From NCBI RefSeq assembly GCF_008642275.1, contig NZ_CP029189.1, positions 5,306,501 to 5,370,500 of the forward strand: DNA of 64,000 nt. Reading direction: 5' to 3'. The translations under genes were made by a program, and so were the position numbers. This DNA comes from Streptomyces venezuelae. Lineage in GTDB: Bacteria > Actinomycetota > Actinomycetes > Streptomycetales > Streptomycetaceae. This document shows positions 24,907-32,407 of this stretch, piece by piece. Numbering within the stretch: position 1 is the stretch's first letter; each line of letters opens with the position of its first letter. Below the pieces are notes generated by a model that worked only from the letters and a program-made list of their open reading frames with translations, was not told the DNA's origin and did no database searches.

Positions 24907-25635
24907 ATGCCGATCCGCGCCGTGCTGTGGGACATCGACGACACTCTTTTCGACTACACGGGGGCCGATGCCGCCGGGCTGGCGCGACAGGTGGAGGCCA
25001 CGGGCCTGGCCGACCGGTACGGGACCCCCGCGCAGGCGCTCGCGCGGTGGCGGGAGATCACCGACCGGCACTGGGCGCGCTTCGCGGCCGGTGTGGGCAC
25101 CTTCCAGGGGCAGCGGCAGGAGCGGGTACGGGAGTTCCTGGAGCAGCCCGGCATGACCGCGGACGAGGCCGACGCCTGGTTCGACCAGTACGTGGAGCAC
25201 TACAAGTGCGGCTGGGCGCTCTTCCCCGACGTGGTGCCCGCCCTCGACGCCCTGGCGGCCGACTACCGGCACGGGGTGCTCTCCAACTCCTCCCTCGCCA
25301 ACCAGGATCCGAAGCTGCGCGACCTCGGGCTGCGCGAACGCTTCGAGGTGCTGGTCTGCGCCGTCGAACTCGGGATCAGCAAGCCCGAGGCCGGGGCCTT
25401 CCTGGCCGCGTGCGAGGCGCTCGGGCTGCCGCCCGGCGAGGTGGCGTACGTGGGGGACCAGCCGGAGATCGACGCCCGGGGAGCGCGCGACGCAGGCCTG
25501 ACGGCCGTGTGGATCGACCGGGAGGGCGGCCGGGGCCCCGGACCCGACGGCGCGCACCGCATCGAGGCCCTTGACCAGCTCCCGCAGCTGCTGGCCCTGG
25601 ATACCCGTTTTGGAGCACGGTCAGGCATCCGGTAA
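24907..25635 (+). CDS. HAD-superfamily hydrolase
   Basis: 242 residues. HAD motif I is WDIDDTLFDYT at about residues 9-19, the helical cap domain covers about 20-110, motif II is GVLSNSS, motif III is the Lys in ELGISKPEAGAF, and motif IV is YVGDQPEIDARGARDAGL. The layout is that of small phosphatases of the phosphoglycolate/nucleotidase-like subgroup; the substrate cannot be read. ATG 24907 follows the DUF4241 stop closely. The region after it leads into the tRNA cluster. Confidence 0.88.
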   Translation: MPIRAVLWDIDDTLFDYTGADAAGLARQVEATGLADRYGTPAQALARWREITDRHWARFAAGVGTFQGQRQERVREFLEQPGMTADEADAWFDQYVEHYKCGWALFPDVVPALDALAADYRHGVLSNSSLANQDPKLRDLGLRERFEVLVCAVELGISKPEAGAFLAACEALGLPPGEVAYVGDQPEIDARGARDAGLTAVWIDREGGRGPGPDGAHRIEALDQLPQLLALDTRFGARSGIR

Positions 25636-25721
25636 TGTTCTTTCTGCGCCGCCGGAGCGGGCCGAAAGGCCGGACGGAGGCGCCACCCGAAGAAAAGACC
25701 CCGCAAGGGGTTGACTTTTGG

Positions 25722-25793
25722 TGGGGTATAGTGTAATTGGCAACACGAGGGTTTCTGGTTCCCTTATTCTAGGTTCGAGTCCTGGTACCCCAG
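25722..25793 (+). tRNA. tRNA-Gln (anticodon CTG), copy 1
   Basis: 72 bases. The acceptor arms TGGGGTA and TACCCCA pair, followed by G; the T arm is CTAGG-TTCGAGT-CCTGG and the anticodon loop is TTCTGGT (CTG). The anticodon stem AGGGT/TCCCT leaves a T-T opposition beside the loop. The 3' CCA is not encoded. Confidence 0.95.
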
Positions 25794-25820
25794 CGCAGTG
25801 CAGCAGTAACGCAGTGCTTT

Positions 25821-25893
25821 GCCCCCGTTGTGTAGCGGCCTAGCACGCCGCCCTCTCAAGGCGGTAGCGCCGGTTCGAATCCGGTCGGGGGTA
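25821..25893 (+). tRNA. tRNA-Glu (anticodon CTC), copy 1
   Basis: 73 bases. The acceptor GCCCCCG pairs with CGGGGGT and A follows as discriminator; the anticodon arm is CCGCC-CTCTCAA-GGCGG and the T arm CCGG-TTCGAAT-CCGG. Identical to the copies at 25955 and 26147. Confidence 0.96.
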
Positions 25894-25954
25894 CAGATCC
25901 TTCCCGCGAGATTTCCTGGGTCGCACCCGGACGTCTCGAAGCAGGATCGCTAGG

Positions 25955-26027
25955 GCCCCCGTTGTGTAGCGGCCTAGCACGCCGCCCTCTCAAGGCGGTA
26001 GCGCCGGTTCGAATCCGGTCGGGGGTA
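25955..26027 (+). tRNA. tRNA-Glu (anticodon CTC), copy 2
   Basis: 73 bases, identical to copy 1 across the whole gene. The spacers between the tRNAs are unrelated in sequence. Confidence 0.96.
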
Positions 26028-26051
26028 CTGTTGGTCTGGTCTAGACCACTT

Positions 26052-26123
26052 TGGGCTATAGTGTAATTGGCAACACGAGGGTTTCTGGTTCCCTTATTCT
26101 AGGTTCGAGTCCTGGTAGCCCAG
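26052..26123 (+). tRNA. tRNA-Gln (anticodon CTG), copy 2
   Basis: 72 bases. The body is identical to copy 1, but the acceptor arms read TGGGCTA/TAGCCCA instead of TGGGGTA/TACCCCA. One base pair has changed by compensation on both strands, which confirms that the stem is under selection. Confidence 0.95.
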
Positions 26124-26146
26124 CGCAGTAACAGCAGCACCAGCTA

Positions 26147-26219
26147 GCCCCCGTTGTGTAGCGGCCTAGCACGCCGCCCTCTCAAGGCGGTAGCGCCGGT
26201 TCGAATCCGGTCGGGGGTA
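26147..26219 (+). tRNA. tRNA-Glu (anticodon CTC), copy 3
   Basis: 73 bases, identical to copies 1 and 2. It is followed within 10 bases by the cluster terminator. Confidence 0.96.
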
Positions 26220-26227
26220 CGCATCGA

Positions 26228-26260
26228 AGAGGCCCTCCGCGTTCATCGCGGAGGGCCTCT
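26228..26260 (+). terminator. Terminator of the tRNA cluster
   Basis: AGAGGCCCTCCGCG / CGCGGAGGGCCTCT (14 bp) with loop TTCAT is followed by TTCG. The next ~125 bases up to the ndgR stop hold nothing recognisable. Confidence 0.85.
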
Positions 26261-26388
26261 TTCGCGTTCGGTGCCGGTGCACCGATGAGTACGGGCCCGA
26301 AGGCGCGTGTCAGGACGTGTGCGGCGTCGTACGCGCCCCCGGGCCCGGAGAGCGGGCGGGGGAAGGGGCCCCTGGGGCCCGGAAGGGG

Positions 26389-27105
26389 TCAGCCGGAGCG
26401 GCGCAGCGCCTCCGTGAGCCGTGCGGCCGCGTCGATGACGGCCTGCGCGTGCATCCGGCCCGGGTGGCGGGTCAGCCGCTCGATCGGCCCGGAGACCGAC
26501 ACGGAGGCCACCACGCGGTTCGACGGCCCGCGCACCGGCGCCGAGACGGAGGCCACGCCGGGCTCCCGCTCGCCGATCGACTGAGCCCAGCCGCGGCGCC
26601 GTACGCCCGAGAGCGCCGTCGCCGTGAAGCGCGCGCCCTGGAGGCCGCGGTGGAGCCGCTCGGGCTCCTCCCAGGCCATCAGGATCTGCGCGGCCGAACC
26701 GGCCTTCATCGGAAGGGTCGAGCCCACCGGGACGGTGTCCCGCAGACCCGACAGCCGCTCCGCGGCCGCCACGCAGATGCGCATGTCTCCCTGACGGCGG
26801 TAGAGCTGCGCGCTCTCTCCCGTCACGTCACGGAGGTGGGTGAGTACCGGTCCCGCCGTGGCCAGCAGACGGTCCTCGCCGGCCGCGGCGGCGAGCTCCG
26901 CCAGCCGCGGTCCGAGGATGAACCGGCCCTGCATGTCCCTCGCCACCATCCGGTGGTGTTCCAGTGCCACGGCGAGGCGATGTGCCGTGGGTCGTGCGAG
27001 CCCTGTCGCCGCGACCAGCCCGGCGAGGGTGGCCGGACCGGACTCCAGTGCGCTCAATACCAGAGCTGCCTTGTCGAGAACGCCGACGCCGCTAGAGTTG
27101 TCCAT
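26389..27105 (-). CDS. ndgR: IclR-family regulator of branched-chain amino acid genes
   Basis: 238 residues. An N-terminal winged helix (VLDKAALVLSALESGP, LAGLVAATGLARPTAHRLAVAL) is followed by an IclR effector domain (RQGDMRICVAAAERLSGLRD, VPVGSTLPMKAGSAAQIL). In Streptomyces the IclR regulator divergent from leuCD is NdgR (AreB in S. clavuligerus), which controls leuCD and amino-acid-dependent growth and antibiotic production. ATG 27105 removes 88 codons of unconserved upstream frame. The 21-bp palindrome at 27118-27138 in the divergent promoter is the expected binding site. Confidence 0.92.
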   Translation of the reverse strand: MDNSSGVGVLDKAALVLSALESGPATLAGLVAATGLARPTAHRLAVALEHHRMVARDMQGRFILGPRLAELAAAAGEDRLLATAGPVLTHLRDVTGESAQLYRRQGDMRICVAAAERLSGLRDTVPVGSTLPMKAGSAAQILMAWEEPERLHRGLQGARFTATALSGVRRRGWAQSIGEREPGVASVSAPVRGPSNRVVASVSVSGPIERLTRHPGRMHAQAVIDAAARLTEALRRSG

Positions 27106-27117
27106 GAAACGATATTC

Positions 27118-27138
27118 GCGTCTCACACTGTGAAACGC
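27118..27138. promoter_or_regulatory. Probable NdgR operator between ndgR and leuC
   Basis: GCGTCTCACA-C-TGTGAAACGC has 10-base arms with one mismatch. It starts 12 bp before ndgR and lies 151 bp before leuC, so it could control both divergent promoters. Confidence 0.65.
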
Positions 27139-27289
27139 AAGTTCAATTTTTCCAAGAACCAGCGAGTCTGTATGTGCGGGTCCACGAACCACTGGGTCCG
27201 AGCCGTCGTCCGGGACGTGGGGTACGGACGGCACGGCGCACGAGATCTCTATGAAGCGCCGGCACAACCGGCCGGCCGGAGGGAAAGCG

Positions 27290-28714
27290 ATGGGTAGGAC
27301 ACTCGCGGAGAAGGTCTGGGACGACCATGTCGTCCGGCGCGCCGAAGGCGAGCCCGACCTCCTCTTCATCGATCTGCACCTGCTGCACGAGGTGACCAGC
27401 CCGCAGGCCTTCGAAGGACTGCGTCAGGCCGGCCGCAAGGTCCGACGCCTCGACCTCACCATCGCGACCGAGGACCACAACACCCCCACCATCGACATCG
27501 ACAAGCCCATCGCCGACCCGGTCTCCCGGGCCCAGCTGGAGACGCTGCGGGCGAACTGCGCCGAGTTCGGTGTGCGCCTGCACTCGCTGGGCGACGTCGA
27601 GCAGGGCGTCGTCCACGTCGTGGGACCGCAGCTGGGTCTGACCCAGCCCGGCACCACCGTGGTCTGCGGCGACTCGCACACCTCCACGCACGGCGCCTTC
27701 GGTGCGCTGGCCTTCGGCATCGGCACCAGCCAGGTCGAGCACGTGCTGGCCACCCAGACGCTGCCGCTGGCCCGCCCGAAGACGATGGCGATCACCGTCA
27801 CCGGCGCCCTGGCCGAGGGCGTCACCGCGAAGGACCTGATCCTGGCGATCATCGCGAGGATCGGCACCGGCGGCGGCCAGGGCTACATCCTGGAGTACCG
27901 CGGCGAGGCCATCGAGAAGCTGTCGATGGAAGCCCGCATGACCATCTGCAACATGTCGATCGAGGCCGGTGCCCGCGCGGGCATGATCGCCCCCGACCAG
28001 ACCACCTTCGACTACCTGCAGGGCCGCGACCACGCCCCCGCGGGCAAGGACTGGGACGCGGCGGTCGAGTACTGGAAGACCCTGCGCACGGACGACGACG
28101 CGGTCTTCGACGCCGAGGTCGTCATCGACGGCGCCGCGCTGTCCCCCTTCGTCACCTGGGGCACCAACCCGGGCCAGGGCGCGCCGCTGTCGGCCGCGGT
28201 CCCCGACCCGGCTTCGTACGAGGACGCTTCGGAGCGCCTGGCCGCCGAAAAGGCCCTGGAGTACATGGGGTTGACCGCCGGACAGCCGCTGCGGGACATC
28301 AAGGTCGACACCGTCTTCGTAGGTTCCTGCACCAACGGCCGCATCGAGGACCTGCGTGCGGTCGCCGGCATCGTGGAGGGCCGCAAAGTCGCCGACGGAG
28401 TACGGATGCTGGTCGTCCCGGGCTCGGTCCGGGTCGCCCTGCAGGCCGTGGAAGAGGGCCTGGACAAGGTCTTCAAGGAGGCCGGCGCCGAGTGGCGGCA
28501 CGCGGGCTGTTCGATGTGCCTGGGCATGAACCCCGACCAACTGGCGCCCGGTGAACGCTCCGCGTCCACCTCCAACCGCAACTTCGAGGGCCGACAGGGC
28601 AAGGGCGGGCGCACCCACCTGGTCTCCCCGCAGGTGGCCGCCGCCACCGCGGTGCTGGGCCATCTGGCCTCGCCCGCCGACCTGTCCGCCGCCGACGCGA
28701 CCGCCGGAGTCTGA
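27290..28714 (+). CDS. leuC: 3-isopropylmalate dehydratase, large subunit
   Basis: 474 residues. With LeuD it isomerises 2- to 3-isopropylmalate in leucine synthesis. It is an aconitase-family protein whose [4Fe-4S] ligands are the Cys in [12 protein letters not shown] (about 346) and the two in [13 protein letters not shown] (about 407 and 410). [21 protein letters not shown] is the N-terminal aconitase signature. ATG 27290 is chosen for GGAGGG nearby; an ATG 39 bases earlier lacks a ribosome site. leuD starts three bases past its stop. Confidence 0.96.
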   Translation: MGRTLAEKVWDDHVVRRAEGEPDLLFIDLHLLHEVTSPQAFEGLRQAGRKVRRLDLTIATEDHNTPTIDIDKPIADPVSRAQLETLRANCAEFGVRLHSLGDVEQGVVHVVGPQLGLTQPGTTVVCGDSHTSTHGAFGALAFGIGTSQVEHVLATQTLPLARPKTMAITVTGALAEGVTAKDLILAIIARIGTGGGQGYILEYRGEAIEKLSMEARMTICNMSIEAGARAGMIAPDQTTFDYLQGRDHAPAGKDWDAAVEYWKTLRTDDDAVFDAEVVIDGAALSPFVTWGTNPGQGAPLSAAVPDPASYEDASERLAAEKALEYMGLTAGQPLRDIKVDTVFVGSCTNGRIEDLRAVAGIVEGRKVADGVRMLVVPGSVRVALQAVEEGLDKVFKEAGAEWRHAGCSMCLGMNPDQLAPGERSASTSNRNFEGRQGKGGRTHLVSPQVAAATAVLGHLASPADLSAADATAGV

Positions 28715-28717
28715 ACC

Positions 28718-29311
28718 ATGGAAGCCTTCACCACCCACACCGGCCGGGCCGTCCCGCTGCGCCGCAGCAACGTCGACACCGACCAGATCATCCCGGCCCA
28801 CTGGCTGAAGAAGATCACCCGCGACGGGTTCGAGGACGGGCTCTTCGAGGCCTGGCGCAAGGACCCGGAGTTCGTCACGAACCGCCCGGAGCGCGCCGGC
28901 GCGACCGTCCTGGTCGCGGGCCCCGACTTCGGTACGGGTTCCTCGCGCGAGCACGCCGTCTGGGCCCTGCAGAACTTCGGCTTCAAGACGGTCATCTCCT
29001 CCCGCTTCGCCGACATCTTCCGCGGGAACTCCCTGAAGAACGGCCTGCTGACCGTCGTCCTGCCGCAGGAGACCGTCGAGCAGCTGTGGAAGCTGACGGA
29101 GGCCGACCCGACCGCCGAGATCACGGTCGACCTGGTCGACCGCCAGGTGCGAGCGGAAGGCGTCGTCGCGGAGTTCGAGCTCGACGACAACGCCCGCTGG
29201 CGTCTGCTGGAGGGCCTGGACGACATCTCGCTCACCCTTCAGAACGAAGCGGACATCGACGCGTACGAAAGCGCCCGACCCACCTTCAAGCCGCGCACGA
29301 TTCAGGCCTGA
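28718..29311 (+). CDS. leuD: 3-isopropylmalate dehydratase, small subunit
   Basis: 197 residues, full length. The swivelling domain of isopropylmalate isomerase shows [20 protein letters not shown] at the start, [14 protein letters not shown] for substrate recognition and [17 protein letters not shown]. It is tightly coupled to leuC (three bases between stop and start) and forms the heterodimer with it. A 14-bp palindrome and a terminator hairpin follow. Confidence 0.96.
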   Translation: MEAFTTHTGRAVPLRRSNVDTDQIIPAHWLKKITRDGFEDGLFEAWRKDPEFVTNRPERAGATVLVAGPDFGTGSSREHAVWALQNFGFKTVISSRFADIFRGNSLKNGLLTVVLPQETVEQLWKLTEADPTAEITVDLVDRQVRAEGVVAEFELDDNARWRLLEGLDDISLTLQNEADIDAYESARPTFKPRTIQA

Positions 29312-29363
29312 TTACAGCCTGATCAGCGCTTATTCACCCTTGGGTGATCACGTCGACAACACC

Positions 29364-29391
29364 GTGCCCCCCGCCCTCCGGCGGGGGGCAC
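29364..29391 (+). terminator. Terminator after leuCD
   Basis: A perfect 12-bp stem, GTGCCCCCCGCC / GGCGGGGGGCAC, with a 4-base loop lies 53 bp past the leuD stop. Confidence 0.8.
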
Positions 29392-29448
29392 AGTCGTTTG
29401 TTGAGGCCCCGTGAGGCGACAACTCGCCCCAGATGGCACAATCTGTGC

Positions 29449-29676
29449 ATGGAACGCGACAGTCAACTCGAGCTCTACGAACTCGTCGCGGACCGGCTGA
29501 AAGAAGCACACACACGGGTGCGCTCACTGCAAGTCCCGGAGGGCGTAAGGATGGCGCTGTCCCGGAAGCTGTTGGTCGTCACTGCCGCGGCGAAGCATGA
29601 TCTCGCCGATGCGGCAAGGCGCCTGGACAGGTTGATGAAGGACCTCGACGAGGGTCGATTCCCTGAAGGCGACTGA
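29449..29676 (+). CDS. 75-residue helical protein of unknown function
   Basis: MERDSQLELYELVADRLKEA opens an almost entirely helical protein with heptad-like Leu/Ala spacing (VRMALSRKLLVVTAAAKHDL and ADAARRLDRLMKDLDEGRF). It is charged, with no membrane span or signal peptide. It sits between leuD and hupS, a position I recall as conserved in Streptomyces, which supports a real gene. ATG 29449 lacks a strong ribosome site, and the spacing to the upstream hairpin allows a short leader. A dimeric coiled-coil adaptor is the most that can be inferred. Confidence 0.75.
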   Translation: MERDSQLELYELVADRLKEAHTRVRSLQVPEGVRMALSRKLLVVTAAAKHDLADAARRLDRLMKDLDEGRFPEGD

Positions 29677-29739
29677 TGCGAAGGAACTCCGTAACGGCCT
29701 CCAGCGTTGCGGCACTAGGGTGATTAGCCCGTTTCGTGT

Positions 29740-29768
29740 TTGATTTGCGGTATATATCCGCCTAACGT
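29740..29768 (+). promoter_or_regulatory. Candidate hupS promoter with embedded near-palindrome
   Basis: TTGATT (29740-29745), a 17-bp spacer and TAACGT (29763-29768) form a vegetative-type promoter. The spacer holds GCGG-TATATAT-CCGC (29747-29761), an AT-cored near-palindrome placed where a bound protein would block RNA polymerase. Confidence 0.45.
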
Positions 29769-29820
29769 GCGAAATAAGCTTGAACACATTCGTTCTGGCG
29801 AAGTCTCCGAAGGGGAAGAC

Positions 29821-30501
29821 GTGAACAAGGCGCAGCTCGTAGAAGCGATTGCCGACAAGCTGGGCGGCCGCCAGCAGGCCGCGGACGCTGTCGACGCGGT
29901 ACTGGACGCGATCGTCCGCGCTACCGTCGCGGGCGACCGGGTCTCGGTCACGGGCTTCGGCTCGTTCGAGAAGGTCGACCGTCCGGCCCGTTACGCCCGC
30001 AACCCGCAGACGGGTGAGCGCGTCCGGGTCAAGAAGACCTCCGTGCCCCGCTTCCGTGCCGGCCAGGGCTTCAAAGACCTGGTCAGCGGCACCAAGAAGC
30101 TCCCCAAGGGCGGCGAGGTGTCCGTGAAGAAGGCGCCCAAGGGCAGCCTCACGGGCGGAGCGTCCGCGACGGTGAAGAAGGCCGCCGCGAAGAAGGCCAC
30201 CACTGCCAAGAAGGCCGCGGCAAAGACCACGGTCGCAAAGAAGGTCGTGGCGAAGAAGGCCACGGCGACCGCCAAGAAGGCGGCGGTGAAGAGCACCGCC
30301 ACGGCGAAGAAGGCCACCGCGGCCGCCAAGAAGACCACCACCACGGCGAAGAAGGCCACGCCCGCCGCGAAGAAGACCACCGCCGCGGCGAAGAAGACCG
30401 CGCCGGCGGCCAAGAAGGTCACCGCAGCGACGAAGGCGCCCGCCAAGAAGACGGCGACGCGCAAGGCCACCGCGAAGAAGACCACCGCCCGCAAGAAGTA
30501 G
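29821..30501 (+). CDS. hupS: HU-type nucleoid protein with histone H1-like tail
   Basis: 226 residues. Residues 1-92 are a complete HU domain (MNKAQLVEAIADKLGG, VSVTGFGSFEKVDRPARYARNPQTGE, PRFRAGQGFKDLV). Residues from about 100 onward are a Lys/Ala/Thr-rich tail of KKA, TAKKA and AKKTT repeats resembling histone H1. This two-domain form is specific to actinobacteria (HupS in Streptomyces, Hlp in mycobacteria) and compacts the nucleoid during sporulation and stress. GTG 29821 follows GAAGGGGAAG; a frame opening at 29740 overlaps the promoter and is rejected. Confidence 0.94.
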   Translation: MNKAQLVEAIADKLGGRQQAADAVDAVLDAIVRATVAGDRVSVTGFGSFEKVDRPARYARNPQTGERVRVKKTSVPRFRAGQGFKDLVSGTKKLPKGGEVSVKKAPKGSLTGGASATVKKAAAKKATTAKKAAAKTTVAKKVVAKKATATAKKAAVKSTATAKKATAAAKKTTTTAKKATPAAKKTTAAAKKTAPAAKKVTAATKAPAKKTATRKATAKKTTARKK

Positions 30502-30521
30502 GGGCACGCGTCACACAGGCC

Positions 30522-30554
30522 GGGCCGGCTTTCCCCGTGTGGGGGAGCCGGCCC
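30522..30554 (+). terminator. Terminator after hupS
   Basis: GGGCCGGCT...CCCC and GGGG...AGCCGGCCC form a stem broken only by a small internal bulge, with loop GTGT, 20 bp past the hupS stop. Confidence 0.7.
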
Positions 30555-30606
30555 GCGGTGCGTTCGGCGCGCCGGCGACGGGTCCCCGGCGCCTTCGGGC
30601 GTGCCT

Positions 30607-30810
30607 TCAGAAGGTCTGCAGCGTCACCAGGGTGATCCGCAGGCTCGCGCCCGCGCCGTCCGTCTCGATCCGGACCCGCTGCCCGGGCCGCAGCAGCCGC
30701 AGGCCGCCCGCGTCGAAGGCCGGGGCCTCGAAGGGCACCGGAGTGCCGTCGTCCAGCAGCACGCTGCCGCTGCGGGTCTGGGAGTCGTACGTGTACGCGG
30801 TCGCCTGCAT
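30607..30810 (-). CDS. 67-residue beta-rich protein, co-linear with the cofC 3' end
   Basis: ATG 30810 opens MQATAYTYDSQTRSGSVLLD, continuing DGTPVPFEAPAFDAGGLRLLRPGQRVRIE and ending ITLVTLQTF. The pattern of short strands with GxVLLDDG and LRPGQRV resembles cold-shock/OB-like barrels, and I recall it as a separate gene in other Streptomyces. There is no ribosome site, but TACAGT lies exactly six bases before the ATG, the spacing of leaderless streptomycete promoters. It may thus be made both as a free protein and as the tail of CofC. Confidence 0.55.
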   Translation of the reverse strand: MQATAYTYDSQTRSGSVLLDDGTPVPFEAPAFDAGGLRLLRPGQRVRIETDGAGASLRITLVTLQTF

Positions 30811-31464
30811 ACGGGCACTGTATCGGGCGGTGTGGCGCCCCACGCCGAGGGCGAGCGCGGTACGCAGATCCGCCGCCGTGTCCACGTCCCGGCGCACGCT
30901 GTCGACGTCCGGCAGGGCGATTTCCACCGCCCCCGAGGCGGAATGCCGGGCCCGTGACGGCCCGCCGAAGGAAGGTGCCAATTCCGCGTCCGGCGCGGCG
31001 GAAAGAAGTGTCGTCCCGATTCCGGCCGCATCGGCCAGAAATGCCCGTGGAAATACCGAAGCGTTTTCGAGCACGCGTTGCAATTCCAGGGGCCGCAGTG
31101 CCGGAAGATCGGCGTTCAGTGCCGCCAGCGCGGCGCCCGGCCGCCCCGACCGCACCGCCCGCGCCCCGTGGTCCAGGGCCGCGTTGAGCCCGGCCGCCGG
31201 GACGTCCGGGACGATCCGCGCCCCCAGCCGCGCCAGTTCCGCACCCGCCGCGGCGTCGTCCGTGACGACCACCACATCCGCGACCGCGGCGCAGGCCAGC
31301 GCCCCCGCGACGGTGTCCTGGGCGAAGGCCAGGGCGAGGCCCGGACGGGAGGCGCCCACCGACCGCGCGAGACGGCTCTTCGCCAACGCCAGAGGCTTCA
31401 GCGGGACCACCAGACTCCAGACGGCGTTCGTGACGGACCCCTTCCCTCCGGTGCGCTCCGGCAC
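30607..31464 (-). CDS. cofC: CofC/FbiD-type 2-phospholactate (phosphoenolpyruvate) guanylyltransferase with C-terminal extension
   Basis: 285 codons. Residues 1-218 are the CofC nucleotidyltransferase: VVPLKPLALAKSRLARSVG at the start, VVVVTDDAAAG, LNADLPALRPLEL and ALPDVDSVRRDVDTAADL near the end. The enzyme activates 2-phospholactate or phosphoenolpyruvate with GTP during coenzyme F420 synthesis. The frame then continues, without a stop, into 67 residues that look like a separate small beta domain beginning MQATAYTYDSQTRSG. The usual CofC is about 210 residues and ends before this, so the gene is either a fusion or a readthrough of two genes. GTG 31464 is the first start in frame but its ribosome site is poorly spaced. 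Confidence 0.82.
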   Translation of the reverse strand: MPERTGGKGSVTNAVWSLVVPLKPLALAKSRLARSVGASRPGLALAFAQDTVAGALACAAVADVVVVTDDAAAGAELARLGARIVPDVPAAGLNAALDHGARAVRSGRPGAALAALNADLPALRPLELQRVLENASVFPRAFLADAAGIGTTLLSAAPDAELAPSFGGPSRARHSASGAVEIALPDVDSVRRDVDTAADLRTALALGVGRHTARYSARMQATAYTYDSQTRSGSVLLDDGTPVPFEAPAFDAGGLRLLRPGQRVRIETDGAGASLRITLVTLQTF

Positions 31465-31654
31465 GTCCTTCGGCCATGGTCAGGTCACGGCCGGGTCATG
31501 TGTCGGCCCATTGTCGCCTCAGCCCGGGCAACCCGGGAGTCCGGCGGGGTGAGCGGGGCGTACGGTGTTCTCGACAGAGACCGGGCGTGGGGTGACACTT
31601 GTCCGGCCGACGAGGTGCCCAAGCCGCGCACCGGTCCTAGAGGAAGGTGTCCGA

Positions 31655-32407
31655 GTGTCCCGCCGCAGAATCGGCTTCTGGTACCGCCTGGCTGCGGTCA
31701 TCGCAAAACCGCCGCTGGTAGTGCTCTTCAAGCGGGACTGGCAGGGAATGGAGCACATTCCGGCCGAGGGCGGCTTTATCACCGCCGTCAATCACAACTC
31801 GTATCTGGACCCGCTCTCGTACGCGCACTTCCAGTACAACACCGGCCGGGTGCCCCGGTTGCTCGCCAAGGCCGCCCTCTTCAAGGTCCCCGTCGTCGGG
31901 GCGATCCTGCGCGGCAGCGGACAGATCCCCGTCTACCGGGAGTCCACCAACGCCCTGGACGCGTTCCGGGCCGCCGTGGACGCCATCGAGCGGGGCGAAT
32001 GCGTGGCCTTCTACCCGGAGGGCACCCTCACCCGCGACCCCGACATGTGGCCGATGGCCGGCAAGACCGGCGCCGCCCGCGTGGCCCTGATCACCAGGGC
32101 GCCCGTCATCCCCGTGGCCCAGTGGGGCGCGAACCTCGCGATGCCGCCCTACGCCAAGGAGAACAAGGTCCGGCTCTTCCCGCGCAAGACCCTCCAGGTG
32201 CTCGCCGGACCACCGGTGGAACTCTCCGCCTTCTACGACCGCGAACCCACCCCGGAGGTCCTGCGGGAGGCCACCGAGGTCATCATGGCGGCCATCACCG
32301 CGCTGCTGGAGGAGGTGCGCGGCGAGACCGCGCCCGAGCAGCCGTACGACCATCGCAACGCCAGGGCGCAGCAGCGGCGCAAGGCCGCAGGGGAGGGCAA
32401 CAAGTGA
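31655..32407 (+). CDS. 1-acyl-sn-glycerol-3-phosphate acyltransferase (PlsC family)
   Basis: 250 residues. The acyltransferase HX4D motif is NHNSYLDP (His47, Asp52). Further blocks are LRGSGQIPVYRES, the FYPEGTLTRDPDMWPMAGKTGAARVAL substrate-binding motif and PVIPVAQWG. One hydrophobic segment near the N-terminus (YRLAAVIAKPPLVVLF) suggests membrane attachment. It would esterify lysophosphatidate in phospholipid synthesis, and it overlaps gpsA by four bases, so both steps from dihydroxyacetone phosphate to phosphatidate share one transcript. GTG 31655 has GAGGAAGG upstream. Confidence 0.92.
   Translation: MSRRRIGFWYRLAAVIAKPPLVVLFKRDWQGMEHIPAEGGFITAVNHNSYLDPLSYAHFQYNTGRVPRLLAKAALFKVPVVGAILRGSGQIPVYRESTNALDAFRAAVDAIERGECVAFYPEGTLTRDPDMWPMAGKTGAARVALITRAPVIPVAQWGANLAMPPYAKENKVRLFPRKTLQVLAGPPVELSAFYDREPTPEVLREATEVIMAAITALLEEVRGETAPEQPYDHRNARAQQRRKAAGEGNK

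Noticed and set aside
25711..25732. TTGACT and TATAGT as a promoter at the first tRNA-Gln
   Set aside because: Only ten bases separate them and the second lies inside the tRNA.
25722..26219. Repeated blocks resembling a CRISPR array or element attachment site
   Set aside because: The repeats fold as complete tRNA genes; spacers vary in length and no integrase or partial tRNA repeat is present.
29740..29820. N-terminal extension of HupS
   Set aside because: The frame begins inside the promoter and adds residues absent from HU proteins; GTG 29821 has a good ribosome site.
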